A stretch of 64,000 nucleotides of DNA from DASVTU01 sp036387415 (lineage in GTDB: Bacteria; Acidobacteriota; Blastocatellia; Pyrinomonadales; Pyrinomonadaceae). Within the stretch, counting starts at the first letter, position 1, and each line of letters starts with the position of its first letter. The DNA is taken from the NCBI GenBank assembly GCA_036387415.1, contig DASVTU010000030.1, positions 1-64,000 on the forward strand, written 5' to 3'. The position numbers were made by a program, and so were the translations under genes. Below the pieces are notes generated by a model. The model had not been told where the DNA came from. It was given only the letters and a program-made list of their open reading frames with translations, and searched no databases. Below are positions 10,401 through 19,862 of this stretch, one piece after another.

Positions 10401-13400
10401 AGACAGACGACCTCGGCGTCGTGCGCGGGCAAGCTTTCAACGAGTCGCTCCTGCGTCAAGATAACGGGCGTCTGTGCATCCTCCAACATGAAGGCGAGAC
10501 GCTCCTTCGGATACGCCGGGTCGAGCGGCACGTAGCCGCCGCCCGCCTTCAAAATTCCGAGCAGGCCGACCACTATCTCCCACGAACGCTCGACGCAGAT
10601 GCCCACCAGCACGTCTGCACCGACTCCTCTGCGCCGTAAGTAGTGCGCCAGTCGGTTCGCTCTTGAGTTCAGTTCACGGTAGGTCAACGACACGTCTTCA
10701 AAGACCACCGCCGACGCATCGGGCGTCCGCTCGGCCTGTCGCTCGAACAACTGCTGAAAGCAGACATCATGTGCGAAGTCGGCGCGTGTGTCGTTCCATT
10801 CGACGACGAGTTGATGCAACTCTCCATCCGTCAACAACGGCAATTCAGAGAGCCGCTGCGACGGGTTTGCCACCACACCTTCAAGGAGAATCTGGAAATG
10901 TCCGGTCATGCGTTCGATGGTGCGGGCTTCAAACAGGTCTGTGCTGTAGTTGAACCACCCTCTGAGTACGTCAGCGGTTTCCTCCATCGAAAGCGTCAAA
11001 TCAAACTTGGCGATGCCCGTGTCGGTAATCAAGGGAACGAGTCGCAGGCCGGGCAGTTCGAGCGGCGGCATCGGCGCGTTCTGCAAGACGAACATCACTT
11101 GAAAGAGCGGCGAATGGCTCATGTTGCGTTCTGGCTGCAACTCCCCTACGAGACGCTCGAATGGCATATCCTGCTGCGTGTAAGCGGCCAGCGACATCTC
11201 TCTCACGCGACGCAACAACTCCGCAAAACTCGGATTGCCAGACAAATCAGTCCGCATCACCAACGTGTTGACGAAGAAGCCGATTAACTGTTCGGTCTCG
11301 GCGCGGTTGCGGTTTGCAATCGGAGAGCCGACGGCGATGTCGGGCTGCGCCGTATAACGATGAAGCAAGGTCTGGAAGGCGGCGAGCAACAGCATGAACA
11401 GCGTCACGCCCTCGCGTTGGCTCTCGGCTTGCAGCGCGTCCGACAACGCTTTGGGCAGATTGAAGTATTGCGTTGCGCCACGATAGCTCTGCACTGCGGG
11501 GCGCGGGTAGTCCGTCGGCAGTTCCAACGCGGCGGGCATGTCCGACAGTTGCCGTCGCCAGTAGGAGAGTTGCTGCTCCAAAACTTCATCACGGAGCCAT
11601 GTGCGCTGCCAGTGTGCGAAGTCCGCGTATTGAATCGAGAGTGGCGCAAGCGGCGACGGCTTGCCGCTGGTGAGTGCTTCATAAAGCGCGGCGACCTCGC
11701 GTATCAGAACGGCCATCGACCACCCATCCGAGATAATGTGATGCATCGTCAACAGCAACACATGCTCGCGCTCGCTGAGACGGAGCAGGCTCGCTCTGAG
11801 CAACGGAAGCGTCGTGAGGTCGAAGGGACGCCGCGCCTCATCCTGCGCCATTCGTTCGACTGTCGTCTCCCGCTCATCCTCCGGCAACATCTGCAAATCG
11901 ATGAACGACAGATTCATCCTCAACTCGCTTGCAATCTCTTGCCGCGCCTCGCCCAACACCACGACAAATCTCGTCCGCAGAGATTCATGCCGCTGCACCA
12001 CTTCATCGAAACTCTGTTCGAGCGCAGCGACATCGAGCGTGCCGCTCAGGCGCACAGCGGCGGGGATGTTGTAGGCTGCGCTGTTCGGCTCAAACTGGTC
12101 GAGAAACCAGAGTCGCTGTTGTGCAAAAGAGAGCGGCAGATGCTCGCCACGCGCGACGCGCACAAGCGGCGGGGCTGCCGACGACGTATCCTGCGCCGCA
12201 CGTCGCTGCGCCACGACCTCTTTCGTCAAACTGGCGATGGTCGGCGACTCGAACAGTCTCCGCACGGGCAATTCGACGCCATAGCTTTCGCGCACGCGTG
12301 AGACGACCTGCGTCGCCAACAAAGAGTGGCCGCCTAGCTCGAAGAAGTTGTCATCGACGCCGACGCGTGCGAGATGCAACACCTCCGAGAAGATTTCCGC
12401 CATCGTCTCTTCATCGGCGTTGCGCGGGGCGACGAAATTTTCCTGCAAGTCTGGACGCGACTGTCCGGGCGCGGGCAGTGCGCGACGGTCAATCTTTCCG
12501 TTAGGCGTCAGAGGCAGCGCGTCCAACATCACAAACGCCGACGGCAGCATGTATTCCGGTAGTTTATCTTGCAGAAAACTCCGTAGTCGCGGGACGAGTT
12601 TTCTATCCGTCTCGCGCGCGAGTTTTGCTTGAAGCGGATTGTTGGCATACGCGCTCAAAGGCTTCGCGCCGTCCGCCGCCAGAGGTATCTCCACAATCGC
12701 CATGCGCGACGACGTTGAACTTCCTGACAACGACGCTGCGAACGACGAGCCTGCCGATAAAGCGACCGACGATAACGAGCCTGCCGACGAACCTTCGGTA
12801 TTCTTCACGAAAACTACGTCGAAATAGCCGTCCGCACCTTCAGCGTCCGACAAACCGACCTCGACGGCGTAGGGCAAATCGACGCCTAATGCCCAAAAAT
12901 CTTCCGGGTCAACGCCTGTCTGTGCGATAGCTCCACGCAGCGCCTCGCGCAGTTCTCCGACAGTCTCAAAACCTTCTTCGCTTTCCAGTAATTCGAGCGT
13001 CTTGACGGCTTCCGTCAGCCGCGCGTCCAACACGCCGCGAATGGCGAGAATTGCGGGTTGAGTTTCTTCTAAAAGTTGACGCACAGACGCGAGCGTCAGC
13101 GACTCTTGCTGCCATTCGTGCCATTCAATGTCGTCGGTGGAAGCGGCGTCGTGTCCGATGTGGAGCACGACATCATAACGAAAGCGCGTCAGTTCGTTAT
13201 GATGACGCCCGCGCTTGAGTTGAATACGGGTGTGACCAATCTCCGGCAGACTATCTCTGAGCGCGGCGAAGAATCCGGGAGCAATCGTGAGTTCTTCTTC
13301 CTGCGCGAAGTGTTCCTCGACGCGCTGCCGCAACTGCGCCCGCGCGAGCGTGGGCGGCGACTTCTGCAACTGCACCGATGCATGAAAGGCTTTCAACAGC

Positions 13401-16400
13401 GGAAAGCTTCGCACGTCGCCGACGAAGATGAAGCCGCCAGGACGCACGACCCGCGCCGCGTTTCGCAAAACATCCGATAGATAACCGACATCTGGAAAAT
13501 ACTGTGCGACGGAATTGAGAATCACCGCGTCGAACCTGTCAGGCTCGACGCCTGTGAAATCGTCCGCCGTTTTTTCGTAGAGCGTGACTTGCGGTAATTC
13601 CTGTTTGAGTGTCGATAATTGTTGCCGGACGTATCGAAGCGCGGCGGGTGAGAAGTCTGTGGCGCAATATTCGGCGCAGTAGGGAGCAATCCGAAACAGT
13701 AGCAGACCCGTGCCGCAGCCGATTTCGAGAACGCGGCGCGGTTGAAGTGCGAGGATGCGTTCGACCGTCTGCTCAACCCATTCGCGCATCTCTTCGGCGG
13801 GGATGGATTGTCCCGTATAACTGCTGTTCCATCCCGTGATGTTGAACGCCGCGCCCTCGCCTGTCACCGCGTCGGCATCGACGGCGTTAGCGGCTTGATG
13901 ATGAATATCTTCATAGAGCGCGCGCCATTGCGAAGTGTGCTCGGCTGCCATGCTCGCCGTCGGCTCCGTCTCGGCGACAGATGACTGCGGCGACGCGACG
14001 ACATACGCAACCAGACGTTCGTCAGACGAACCATCCTTACGCGCGACGACCACGCTCTTATTCACCGACGGATGACTCTCAAGCGCCGCTTCAATCTCTG
14101 CGGGTTCGATGCGAAAGCCGCGAAGCTTTACCTGACGGTCGATGCGTCCGACGAATTGAAGCTGACCGTCGGGAAGGAAACGCCCTGCGTCGCCCGTCTT
14201 GTAGAGTCGCTCGCCAGGCTGCTGGCCGTGCGGGTTAGGAATGAATTTTTCTGCCGTCAGTGCTGGATGATTGAAGTAGCCGCGCGCCACGCCGACGCCG
14301 CCAATGCAGATTTCGCCCACCACCCCGACAGGCACGGGTTCGAGTCGCTCGTCGAGCACGTAGACGCGCACGTTCGACATCGCGCGACCGATGGGTGGCG
14401 AATGTTCAGGCACTTCGGCGCATTCGGCGAACGTCGCGCAGACACTCGTCTCCGTCGGGCCGTAGGCGTTGAAGAAACGGCGTCCAGCCATCCAGCGCGC
14501 CGCCACTTCGACGGAACACGCCTCGCCCGCCGCAATCACCGTCTGCAACGCGGGCAAGTCCGCAGGAGCGAGCAACGATAGAACTGCGGGCGGCAAGGTG
14601 ACGGTCGTGATTGATTGCTCGCACAGCAGCATTGCGAGAGATGGAAGCGAGACGAGCGTGTCGCGTGGCGTCAGGCAGAGCGTGGCTCCGTTCGCCAGCG
14701 CCATGAAAATCTCCGACGCCGACGCATCAAAACTCAGAGACGCAAACTGCAAGACGCGACTCTTGCACGTGATGCCGAACCCACGCGTCTGTGCCGCCAC
14801 CAGATTGCACAACCCACGATGCTCCACCGCCACGCCCTTCGGTCTGCCCGTCGAACCGGATGTGTAAATCACATAGGCGAGATTGTCCGCCGTCGCGCCG
14901 TCCGGCAAATTCTCGACCGCTTCGCTCGCTATCGCTTCCACGTCTTCGTCAAGACAGACGACTTCTCCTGTGTCTAGCGTCAGGCCGACGCTCTCCCACA
15001 GTCGCCGCTCCGTGAGCACGACGCGCGCACCTGTCTCCCCAAGCATCGCGGCGAGCCGCGCGGCGGGATACGTCGGGTCGAGCGGCATGTATGCGCCGCC
15101 CGCTTTGTGCACGCCAAGCACACACACCAACATCTCCAACGAACGTTCCAGACAAATGCCCACCACATCTTCCGCCGCGACACCCTTCCGGCGCAGCCAC
15201 CTCGCCAACCTGTTCGCACGCTCGTTCAGTTCCCTATAGGTCAACTGCGACGATGACGCACCATCAAACGCTTCGACGAATCGGACGGCGACGGCTTCGG
15301 GCGTGCGCTCTACCTGTCGCTCAAACAAGTGATGCAGGCAACTTTCATGTGGAAAGTCGTCGCGCGTGTCGTTCCACTCGACGAGCAACTGTCGGCGCTC
15401 CGCGCCTGTCAAAAGCGGCAAATCTGAGAGGCGCGCGTCGGGGCTGTCAACGATGGCTTCCAGGAGCGTCCGGTAGTGTGTGATGAATCTTTCAATTGTG
15501 GCTTCATCGAAAAGGTCTGTGTTGTATTCGATGTTTCCCTTCAGCCCGTCCGCCGTCTCTTCGAGCGAGACGGTCATGTCGTATTTCGCCGTCTCGCTCT
15601 CAATTTCCAGCAGGCTTATTTTCAGTCCGGAAATTTCGAGCGCAGGCATCGGCGCGTTTTGGAGAACAAAGGCGACTTGAAATATCGGCGCATGGCTCAT
15701 GTCGCGCTTCGGCTGTAGTTCTTCCACCAATTGCTCGAAGGGCAAATCCTGATGCGCGTAAGCGCCGAGCGAGGCTTCGCGCACGCGGCTTAACAATTCT
15801 CTCAAGGTGGGGTTGCCGGAGAGGTCTGTGCGGAGCACCATCGTGTTAACGAAGAAGCCGATTAACTCTTCAATCTCGATGCGATTGCGGTTGGCGATGC
15901 CGGAACCGATGATGATGTCCGTCTCGCCCGTGTAGCGGTGAAGCTCTGTCTGGAAGGCGGCCAGCAGCGTCATAAAGAGCGTGACCGATTCCTGTTGACT
16001 CAACAGCTTGAGCGCATCGACGAGTGCGCCGGGCATCTGGAAGAACTTCGTCGTGCCGCGAAAGGTCTGCATCGGCGGTCGCGCACGGTCGGTGGGCAGT
16101 TCGAGCACGGGGAGGTCGCCGCCGAGTTGCCGCTTCCAGTACGCTAGTTGGGATTCGAGCACCTCGCCTTGAAACCATTCGCGTTGCCAGTAGGCGAAGT
16201 CGGCGTACTGAATCGGGAGCGGAGGCAGCGACGGACTTTGACCCGCGACAAAACTTTCATAGAGCGCGACGATTTCCCTGACCAGCACGCCCATCGACCA
16301 ACCATCGGAAGCGATGTGATGAATCGTGAGAAGCAGGATGTGCTCTTGCTCCGTGAGTCGCAGGAGGCTGGCGCGCATAATCGGCCCCACGGTTAAATCG

Positions 16401-19400
16401 AAAGGGCGTTGCGCTTCTTCGCTCGCCAAACGTCGCGCGTGGCTTTCTCTTTTGTCGGGCGTCAAACCTTCCAGATTAACGACGGAGAGCGTCAAGGTCT
16501 GGTGCGCGTCGATGACTGGCACGGGTCGCCCGTTCACGTTATCGAATGTGGTGCGAAGAACTTCGTGACGACTTAAAATCTCCTTGAGACTTTGTTCGAG
16601 CGCCGCGACGTTGAGTTGACCGTCGAGTTGAACTGCGACGGGCACGTTGTAGAAGGGATTGCCGGGGACGAGTTGGTCTAAAAACCAGAGACGTTGTTGT
16701 GCGAATGAGAGCGGCAATTCTCTATCACGCGGGATGGGTCGCATGGGATGCGCGAGCGAACTTTGCGCTACTAGCCTCGCCTCGTCGATGCGCGCGGTAA
16801 GCCCCGCGATGGTGGGCGACTCAAAGAGGCTACGCAGAGGCAAGTCAATCTGAAACACGTCGCGGACGCGCGAGATGACCTGCGTCGCGAGCAGCGAATG
16901 GCCGTCTAATTCAAAGAAGTTATCGTGGATGCCGACTTGCGCGATGCCGAGGAGTCTTTGCCAGATGTCGCCGAGCACGCGCTCGACTTCGTTGCGTGGC
17001 GCAACGTAATCATTTCGCAGCAGTGGTCTTGAATGAAGCGCGTCGGGACTGGTGGGCGGCGGCTCTTGCGCCGTCGGTAGGGTTTCATTCGTCGTCCACG
17101 CGTCGCCTCCTATCAGACGGCGAGGCTCGACCCAATAACGCTGTCGCTCGAACGGGTACGTCGGCAACGAAATGCGACGCCGTTTTTCGTCGGCGTAGAA
17201 GCCGCGCGCGTCAAACTGCTTCCCCGCCAACCAGAGTTGACCTAAGGCGTTGAGCATCGAGGCCGCGTCGGACTCCTGAAACGCGGGATGGCGAAGCGAC
17301 GAAACGACCGCATGCCCGGCACTTTTAGACGGATGCTGTTTCGCCAGCCCGCCGAGCGTTCTTCCGGGGCCGACCTCCAACAAAATCAATTCCGGCTCCT
17401 GTAGTAACGTCCCCACGCCGTCTGCGAATCGCACCGTCTGTCGCAAATGCTGCGACCAGTAGAGAGGGTCGGTTGCCTGTGCGTCTGTAATCCACGTCCC
17501 CGTCACGTTGGAGACGAAGGGTATGCGCGGAGGCTGCAACGCGAGCCTTTCGACCTTTTCGATGAACGCTTCGAGTATCGGTTCCATCATCCGCGAGTGC
17601 GCGGCCTGCGAGGTTTGCAAACGACGACAGTCCAGCCCTCTGCTCTGAAGGTTTGCTTCAAGCCGCCCGACCGCTTCCATAGTGCCAGCCAGGACGCACA
17701 TCGCAGATGAGTTGACAGCAGCCAGCGAAAGCTCGCCGTTCAAGAGCGGTTGAACTTCCTGTTCCGAGAGCGGAACTGCCAGCATCGCACCCGCAGGCAT
17801 TTGCTGCATCAATCGCCCGCGCGCGGCCAACAGCGAAAGCGTCTCTTCCAACGTGAAGACTCCGGCCAGACATGCGGCAGCATATTCGCCCGTGCTGTGG
17901 CCGAGCATCGCCTGCGGCTCAATGCCCCAAGACATCCACAGACGCGCCAGCGCATATTCAACAACAAAGAGCGCGGGTTGAAAGATGGACATCTCGTTGA
18001 GCTTACGGGCTGCCGCTTCCCTCTCATCTGCGCGCGGGTAGAGGACGCGCCGCAGGTCGAGTCCCAGATACGTCTGAAGGAGTTCGGAGCATGTGTCTAC
18101 CTGTTCGCGAAAGACAGGCTCCTGGTCATAAAGTTCCAGCCCCATCCCGACGTGCTGCGTGCCTCCCCCTGAGAACATGAAGGCGACCGGGCGTTCCAAC
18201 GTCCCCTGAAAGCTTGTGAAGACACGCTTAGCGTCTAAAGTTTCGAGTCCGCGCGCGGCGTCCTCCGCGTCACGACACACCACCATGCGGCGATGCGCGA
18301 ACGTCCTTCGACCGACGGCGTAGGTGTAGGCCACGTCGGCCAGATTGATGTCATGATTCTGTTCGAGGTGACGGGCGAGGTTCGTCGTCACGGCTTCAAG
18401 CGCGGTTTCCGTCTTGGCCGACAAGAGCAACAACTGCCACGGCCTCGACGCGTCCGACGTTTCCGTTTCGGGCGCTTCTTCGACAATCACATGCGCGTTT
18501 GTGCCACCGATGCCGAAGGAACTCACTCCGGCGCGTCGCGGCGTCGCTCCGCGCTTCCATTCCGCGAGTTTTTGATTGACGTAGAAGGGACTGTTAGCGA
18601 AATCAATATTGGGATTAGGTTGTTGGAAATGCAGGCTCGGCGGAATCTCCGCGTGCTTGAGCGCAAGCACGGTCTTGATTAATCCCGTCACTCCGGCTGC
18701 CGTGTCGAGATGCCCGACGTTGGTTTTCACCGACCCGATGGCGCAAAAGTTTCTCGCTTCGGTCTGCGTGCGAAAGACCTGTGTGAGCGCGGCGATTTCA
18801 ATCGGGTCGCCGAGCGTGGTGCCCGTGCCATGCGCTTCGATGTAAGAGATGGTGTCGGCTTCAACTTCGGCCATCGCGCGTGCTTCGGCGATGACATCGG
18901 TCTGCCCGTCAACGCTCGGCGCCGTGAAGCCAATCTTCAATGCGCCGTCGTTGTTGATGGCTGAGCCTTTGATAACGGCATGTATGGTGTCGCCGTCGGC
19001 GAGCGCGTCTTCCAGACGCTTGAGCACGACGATGCCGACGCCGCTACCAACCACCGTCCCCTTCGAGTTGGCATCGAAAGCACGGCAATGCCCGTCGGGC
19101 GAAAGAATGCCGCCCTCGCGGTAGATGTATCCGGCGTGCTTCGGCACGCGAATCGAAACGCCTCCGGCCAGTACCATGTCGCTGTGATAACCGAGCAGAC
19201 TCTCACAGGCGAGACACACGGCGACGAGAGAGGTCGAGCAGGCCGTCTGCACGCTGATGCTCGGCCCGCGCAGATTCAGTTTGTAAGAGACGCGTGTCGG
19301 CAGAAAATCTTTATCGTTGCCAATCATGGCCTGAAAGTCGCCGACCGAGCGAACCAACTCGCGATTTGAAAAGAGGTTGTAGAGCAGGTAAGTGTTCATC

Positions 19401-19789
19401 CCCGCGCCCGCGTAAACTCCGATGCGGCCCCGGTAGGTTTCGGAGTCGTAACCCGCATCTTCGAGCGCCTCCCACGCGCATTCGAGAAATAGACGATGCT
19501 GCGGATCCATCACTTCAGCTTCTCTCGGATTGAAACCGAAGAAGGGCGCGGCAAACAATTCGATGTCGTCGAGGACTCCGGCTGCGCGAACATAATTCGG
19601 GTCGGCCAGCGTCGCCTCGTCCAGCCCCGTCGCGGCCAGTTCGTCGTCGGACAAGACGGAGATTGATTCAACGCCGTCGCGCAAGTTTTGCCAGAACTCC
19701 GCGACGTTCTTCGCGCCCGGAAAACGACCCGCCATGCCGACAATAGCGATGTCTTCCCCTCTCACGCCCTCTGTTTCAAAACTACTCAT
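7481..19789 (-). CDS. Hybrid PKS-NRPS megasynthase, KS-AT-T-C-A(MT)-T-C-A-T-E
   Basis: A 4,102-residue protein. KS (1-430) has the active-site TACSTS near 184, EAHGTGTTLGDP and KTNVGHLD. AT (530-860) has GHSTGEY near 628. T near 963 reads FFELDGHSLL, with Asp replacing the usual Gly. C follows (HHIASDGW near 1158). The first A (core YTSGSTGRPKG near 1640) is split by a SAM-dependent methyltransferase (about 1935-2205, VLEIGCGTG), the arrangement of N-methylating modules. Then T (near 2485), C (near 2685), A (near 3160), T with GGDSI (near 3560) and a terminal epimerase (HHLAVDGVSW near 3748, EGHGRE, RTVGWFT). No KR, DH or ER follows the AT, so the extender should stay at the beta-keto level. 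Specificity residues: first A D-A-S-T-I-A-A-V-C-K, Tyr-like; second A D-S-T-K-L-G-H-V-G-K, close to Asp/Asn codes. AGGAG lies 5 nt before the ATG. Second gene of a three-gene run. Confidence 0.96.
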   Translation of the reverse strand: MSSFETEGVRGEDIAIVGMAGRFPGAKNVAEFWQNLRDGVESISVLSDDELAATGLDEATLADPNYVRAAGVLDDIELFAAPFFGFNPREAEVMDPQHRLFLECAWEALEDAGYDSETYRGRIGVYAGAGMNTYLLYNLFSNRELVRSVGDFQAMIGNDKDFLPTRVSYKLNLRGPSISVQTACSTSLVAVCLACESLLGYHSDMVLAGGVSIRVPKHAGYIYREGGILSPDGHCRAFDANSKGTVVGSGVGIVVLKRLEDALADGDTIHAVIKGSAINNDGALKIGFTAPSVDGQTDVIAEARAMAEVEADTISYIEAHGTGTTLGDPIEIAALTQVFRTQTEARNFCAIGSVKTNVGHLDTAAGVTGLIKTVLALKHAEIPPSLHFQQPNPNIDFANSPFYVNQKLAEWKRGATPRRAGVSSFGIGGTNAHVIVEEAPETETSDASRPWQLLLLSAKTETALEAVTTNLARHLEQNHDINLADVAYTYAVGRRTFAHRRMVVCRDAEDAARGLETLDAKRVFTSFQGTLERPVAFMFSGGGTQHVGMGLELYDQEPVFREQVDTCSELLQTYLGLDLRRVLYPRADEREAAARKLNEMSIFQPALFVVEYALARLWMSWGIEPQAMLGHSTGEYAAACLAGVFTLEETLSLLAARGRLMQQMPAGAMLAVPLSEQEVQPLLNGELSLAAVNSSAMCVLAGTMEAVGRLEANLQSRGLDCRRLQTSQAAHSRMMEPILEAFIEKVERLALQPPRIPFVSNVTGTWITDAQATDPLYWSQHLRQTVRFADGVGTLLQEPELILLEVGPGRTLGGLAKQHPSKSAGHAVVSSLRHPAFQESDAASMLNALGQLWLAGKQFDARGFYADEKRRRISLPTYPFERQRYWVEPRRLIGGDAWTTNETLPTAQEPPPTSPDALHSRPLLRNDYVAPRNEVERVLGDIWQRLLGIAQVGIHDNFFELDGHSLLATQVISRVRDVFQIDLPLRSLFESPTIAGLTARIDEARLVAQSSLAHPMRPIPRDRELPLSFAQQRLWFLDQLVPGNPFYNVPVAVQLDGQLNVAALEQSLKEILSRHEVLRTTFDNVNGRPVPVIDAHQTLTLSVVNLEGLTPDKRESHARRLASEEAQRPFDLTVGPIMRASLLRLTEQEHILLLTIHHIASDGWSMGVLVREIVALYESFVAGQSPSLPPLPIQYADFAYWQREWFQGEVLESQLAYWKRQLGGDLPVLELPTDRARPPMQTFRGTTKFFQMPGALVDALKLLSQQESVTLFMTLLAAFQTELHRYTGETDIIIGSGIANRNRIEIEELIGFFVNTMVLRTDLSGNPTLRELLSRVREASLGAYAHQDLPFEQLVEELQPKRDMSHAPIFQVAFVLQNAPMPALEISGLKISLLEIESETAKYDMTVSLEETADGLKGNIEYNTDLFDEATIERFITHYRTLLEAIVDSPDARLSDLPLLTGAERRQLLVEWNDTRDDFPHESCLHHLFERQVERTPEAVAVRFVEAFDGASSSQLTYRELNERANRLARWLRRKGVAAEDVVGICLERSLEMLVCVLGVHKAGGAYMPLDPTYPAARLAAMLGETGARVVLTERRLWESVGLTLDTGEVVCLDEDVEAIASEAVENLPDGATADNLAYVIYTSGSTGRPKGVAVEHRGLCNLVAAQTRGFGITCKSRVLQFASLSFDASASEIFMALANGATLCLTPRDTLVSLPSLAMLLCEQSITTVTLPPAVLSLLAPADLPALQTVIAAGEACSVEVAARWMAGRRFFNAYGPTETSVCATFAECAEVPEHSPPIGRAMSNVRVYVLDERLEPVPVGVVGEICIGGVGVARGYFNHPALTAEKFIPNPHGQQPGERLYKTGDAGRFLPDGQLQFVGRIDRQVKLRGFRIEPAEIEAALESHPSVNKSVVVARKDGSSDERLVAYVVASPQSSVAETEPTASMAAEHTSQWRALYEDIHHQAANAVDADAVTGEGAAFNITGWNSSYTGQSIPAEEMREWVEQTVERILALQPRRVLEIGCGTGLLLFRIAPYCAEYCATDFSPAALRYVRQQLSTLKQELPQVTLYEKTADDFTGVEPDRFDAVILNSVAQYFPDVGYLSDVLRNAARVVRPGGFIFVGDVRSFPLLKAFHASVQLQKSPPTLARAQLRQRVEEHFAQEEELTIAPGFFAALRDSLPEIGHTRIQLKRGRHHNELTRFRYDVVLHIGHDAASTDDIEWHEWQQESLTLASVRQLLEETQPAILAIRGVLDARLTEAVKTLELLESEEGFETVGELREALRGAIAQTGVDPEDFWALGVDLPYAVEVGLSDAEGADGYFDVVFVKNTEGSSAGSLSSVALSAGSSFAASLSGSSTSSRMAIVEIPLAADGAKPLSAYANNPLQAKLARETDRKLVPRLRSFLQDKLPEYMLPSAFVMLDALPLTPNGKIDRRALPAPGQSRPDLQENFVAPRNADEETMAEIFSEVLHLARVGVDDNFFELGGHSLLATQVVSRVRESYGVELPVRRLFESPTIASLTKEVVAQRRAAQDTSSAAPPLVRVARGEHLPLSFAQQRLWFLDQFEPNSAAYNIPAAVRLSGTLDVAALEQSFDEVVQRHESLRTRFVVVLGEARQEIASELRMNLSFIDLQMLPEDERETTVERMAQDEARRPFDLTTLPLLRASLLRLSEREHVLLLTMHHIISDGWSMAVLIREVAALYEALTSGKPSPLAPLSIQYADFAHWQRTWLRDEVLEQQLSYWRRQLSDMPAALELPTDYPRPAVQSYRGATQYFNLPKALSDALQAESQREGVTLFMLLLAAFQTLLHRYTAQPDIAVGSPIANRNRAETEQLIGFFVNTLVMRTDLSGNPSFAELLRRVREMSLAAYTQQDMPFERLVGELQPERNMSHSPLFQVMFVLQNAPMPPLELPGLRLVPLITDTGIAKFDLTLSMEETADVLRGWFNYSTDLFEARTIERMTGHFQILLEGVVANPSQRLSELPLLTDGELHQLVVEWNDTRADFAHDVCFQQLFERQAERTPDASAVVFEDVSLTYRELNSRANRLAHYLRRRGVGADVLVGICVERSWEIVVGLLGILKAGGGYVPLDPAYPKERLAFMLEDAQTPVILTQERLVESLPAHDAEVVCLDRDWSLVARESEDNPGVVADAANLAYVIYTSGSTGKAKGVLIEQRQLLNYVSGVLDRLQPPAAATYAWVQPLTVDSCITAIYPPLLTGGTVHVVSRERATSAEDLCDYFMRYPIDCLKIAPSHLAALMSAAERPRELLPRSCLVLGGEVSHWTFVRELEGMNPVCAIFNHYGPTETTVGVSTFHVAGKNARDRSATVPIGRPLANTQMYILDDAMQPVAVGVPGELFIGGDCLARGYLHRSALTAEKFVPDPFGDETGARLYRTGDRVRYLPDGSIEFLGRFDHQVKLRGFRVELGEIEAALSEHPRIREALVMPFEENGSKRLVAYVAVGAEQEAQTPNDLRGFLKEKLPEHMIPSTFMFLDALPLTPHGKFDRRALPAPAEQPRGHETETFVAPRTSIERLLAEIWSQVLGIGNVGVEDNFFALGGDSILSIQIIARANQAGIRLTPKQLFQYQTIAGLAAVVAATESVSTLAEQGTVTGRVPLTPIQHLFFEQNLPRVEHYNQAVLLEVKEPLDPRLLKKTIAHLLLHHDALNLRFVREDEDWRQFNAAHEGATPFQLIDLSALTDQEQTAAIETHATQLQTSLNLADGPLMRVALFDMGRGKTGPLLTVIHHLAVDGVSWRILFEDMLTVYGQLRRGEAVALPRKTTSYKQWAERLAQHAQTEATLSELDYWLAVSEKVSEKLLSERLTQMMPVDFRDGFNTRASARTISMSLDEDETRALLQDVPEVYHTQSNDLLLTALARAFSSWSGRRSVAVALEGHGREEIAEDIDLTRTVGWFTTIFPILLDPGAASSSHGSALQTIKEQLRSIPRRGIGYGLLRYLSASDELQERLERLRAVALPEMSFNYLGQFDQVLPPSAPFVLAREASGALADLRGHRRHVLEITGGVIGNRLELVWTYSENIHRRTTIEAFAARLMEELRALIAHCLSPDAGGYTPSDFPLANLAQEQLNNLLTGLDEEEFEAIDE

Positions 19790-19795
19790 CGCTCC

Positions 19796-19862
19796 TACAC
19801 AATCCCTTCGTTAACTCTCTCAAACTCATTTAACTCTCTCACACGCCCTTCGTTAGCTGCCT
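19796..19862 (-). repeat. Imperfect direct repeat around the NRPS/PKS gene junction
   Basis: Reading the minus strand, the last codons of the upstream gene and the 49-bp gap contain TAACGAAGGG twice and GAGAGAGTTAA twice in the same order, about 40 bp apart. This looks like a short duplication at the gene boundary. The downstream copy runs straight into the AGGAG ribosome-binding site of the PKS-NRPS gene. No function is evident. Confidence 0.55.
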
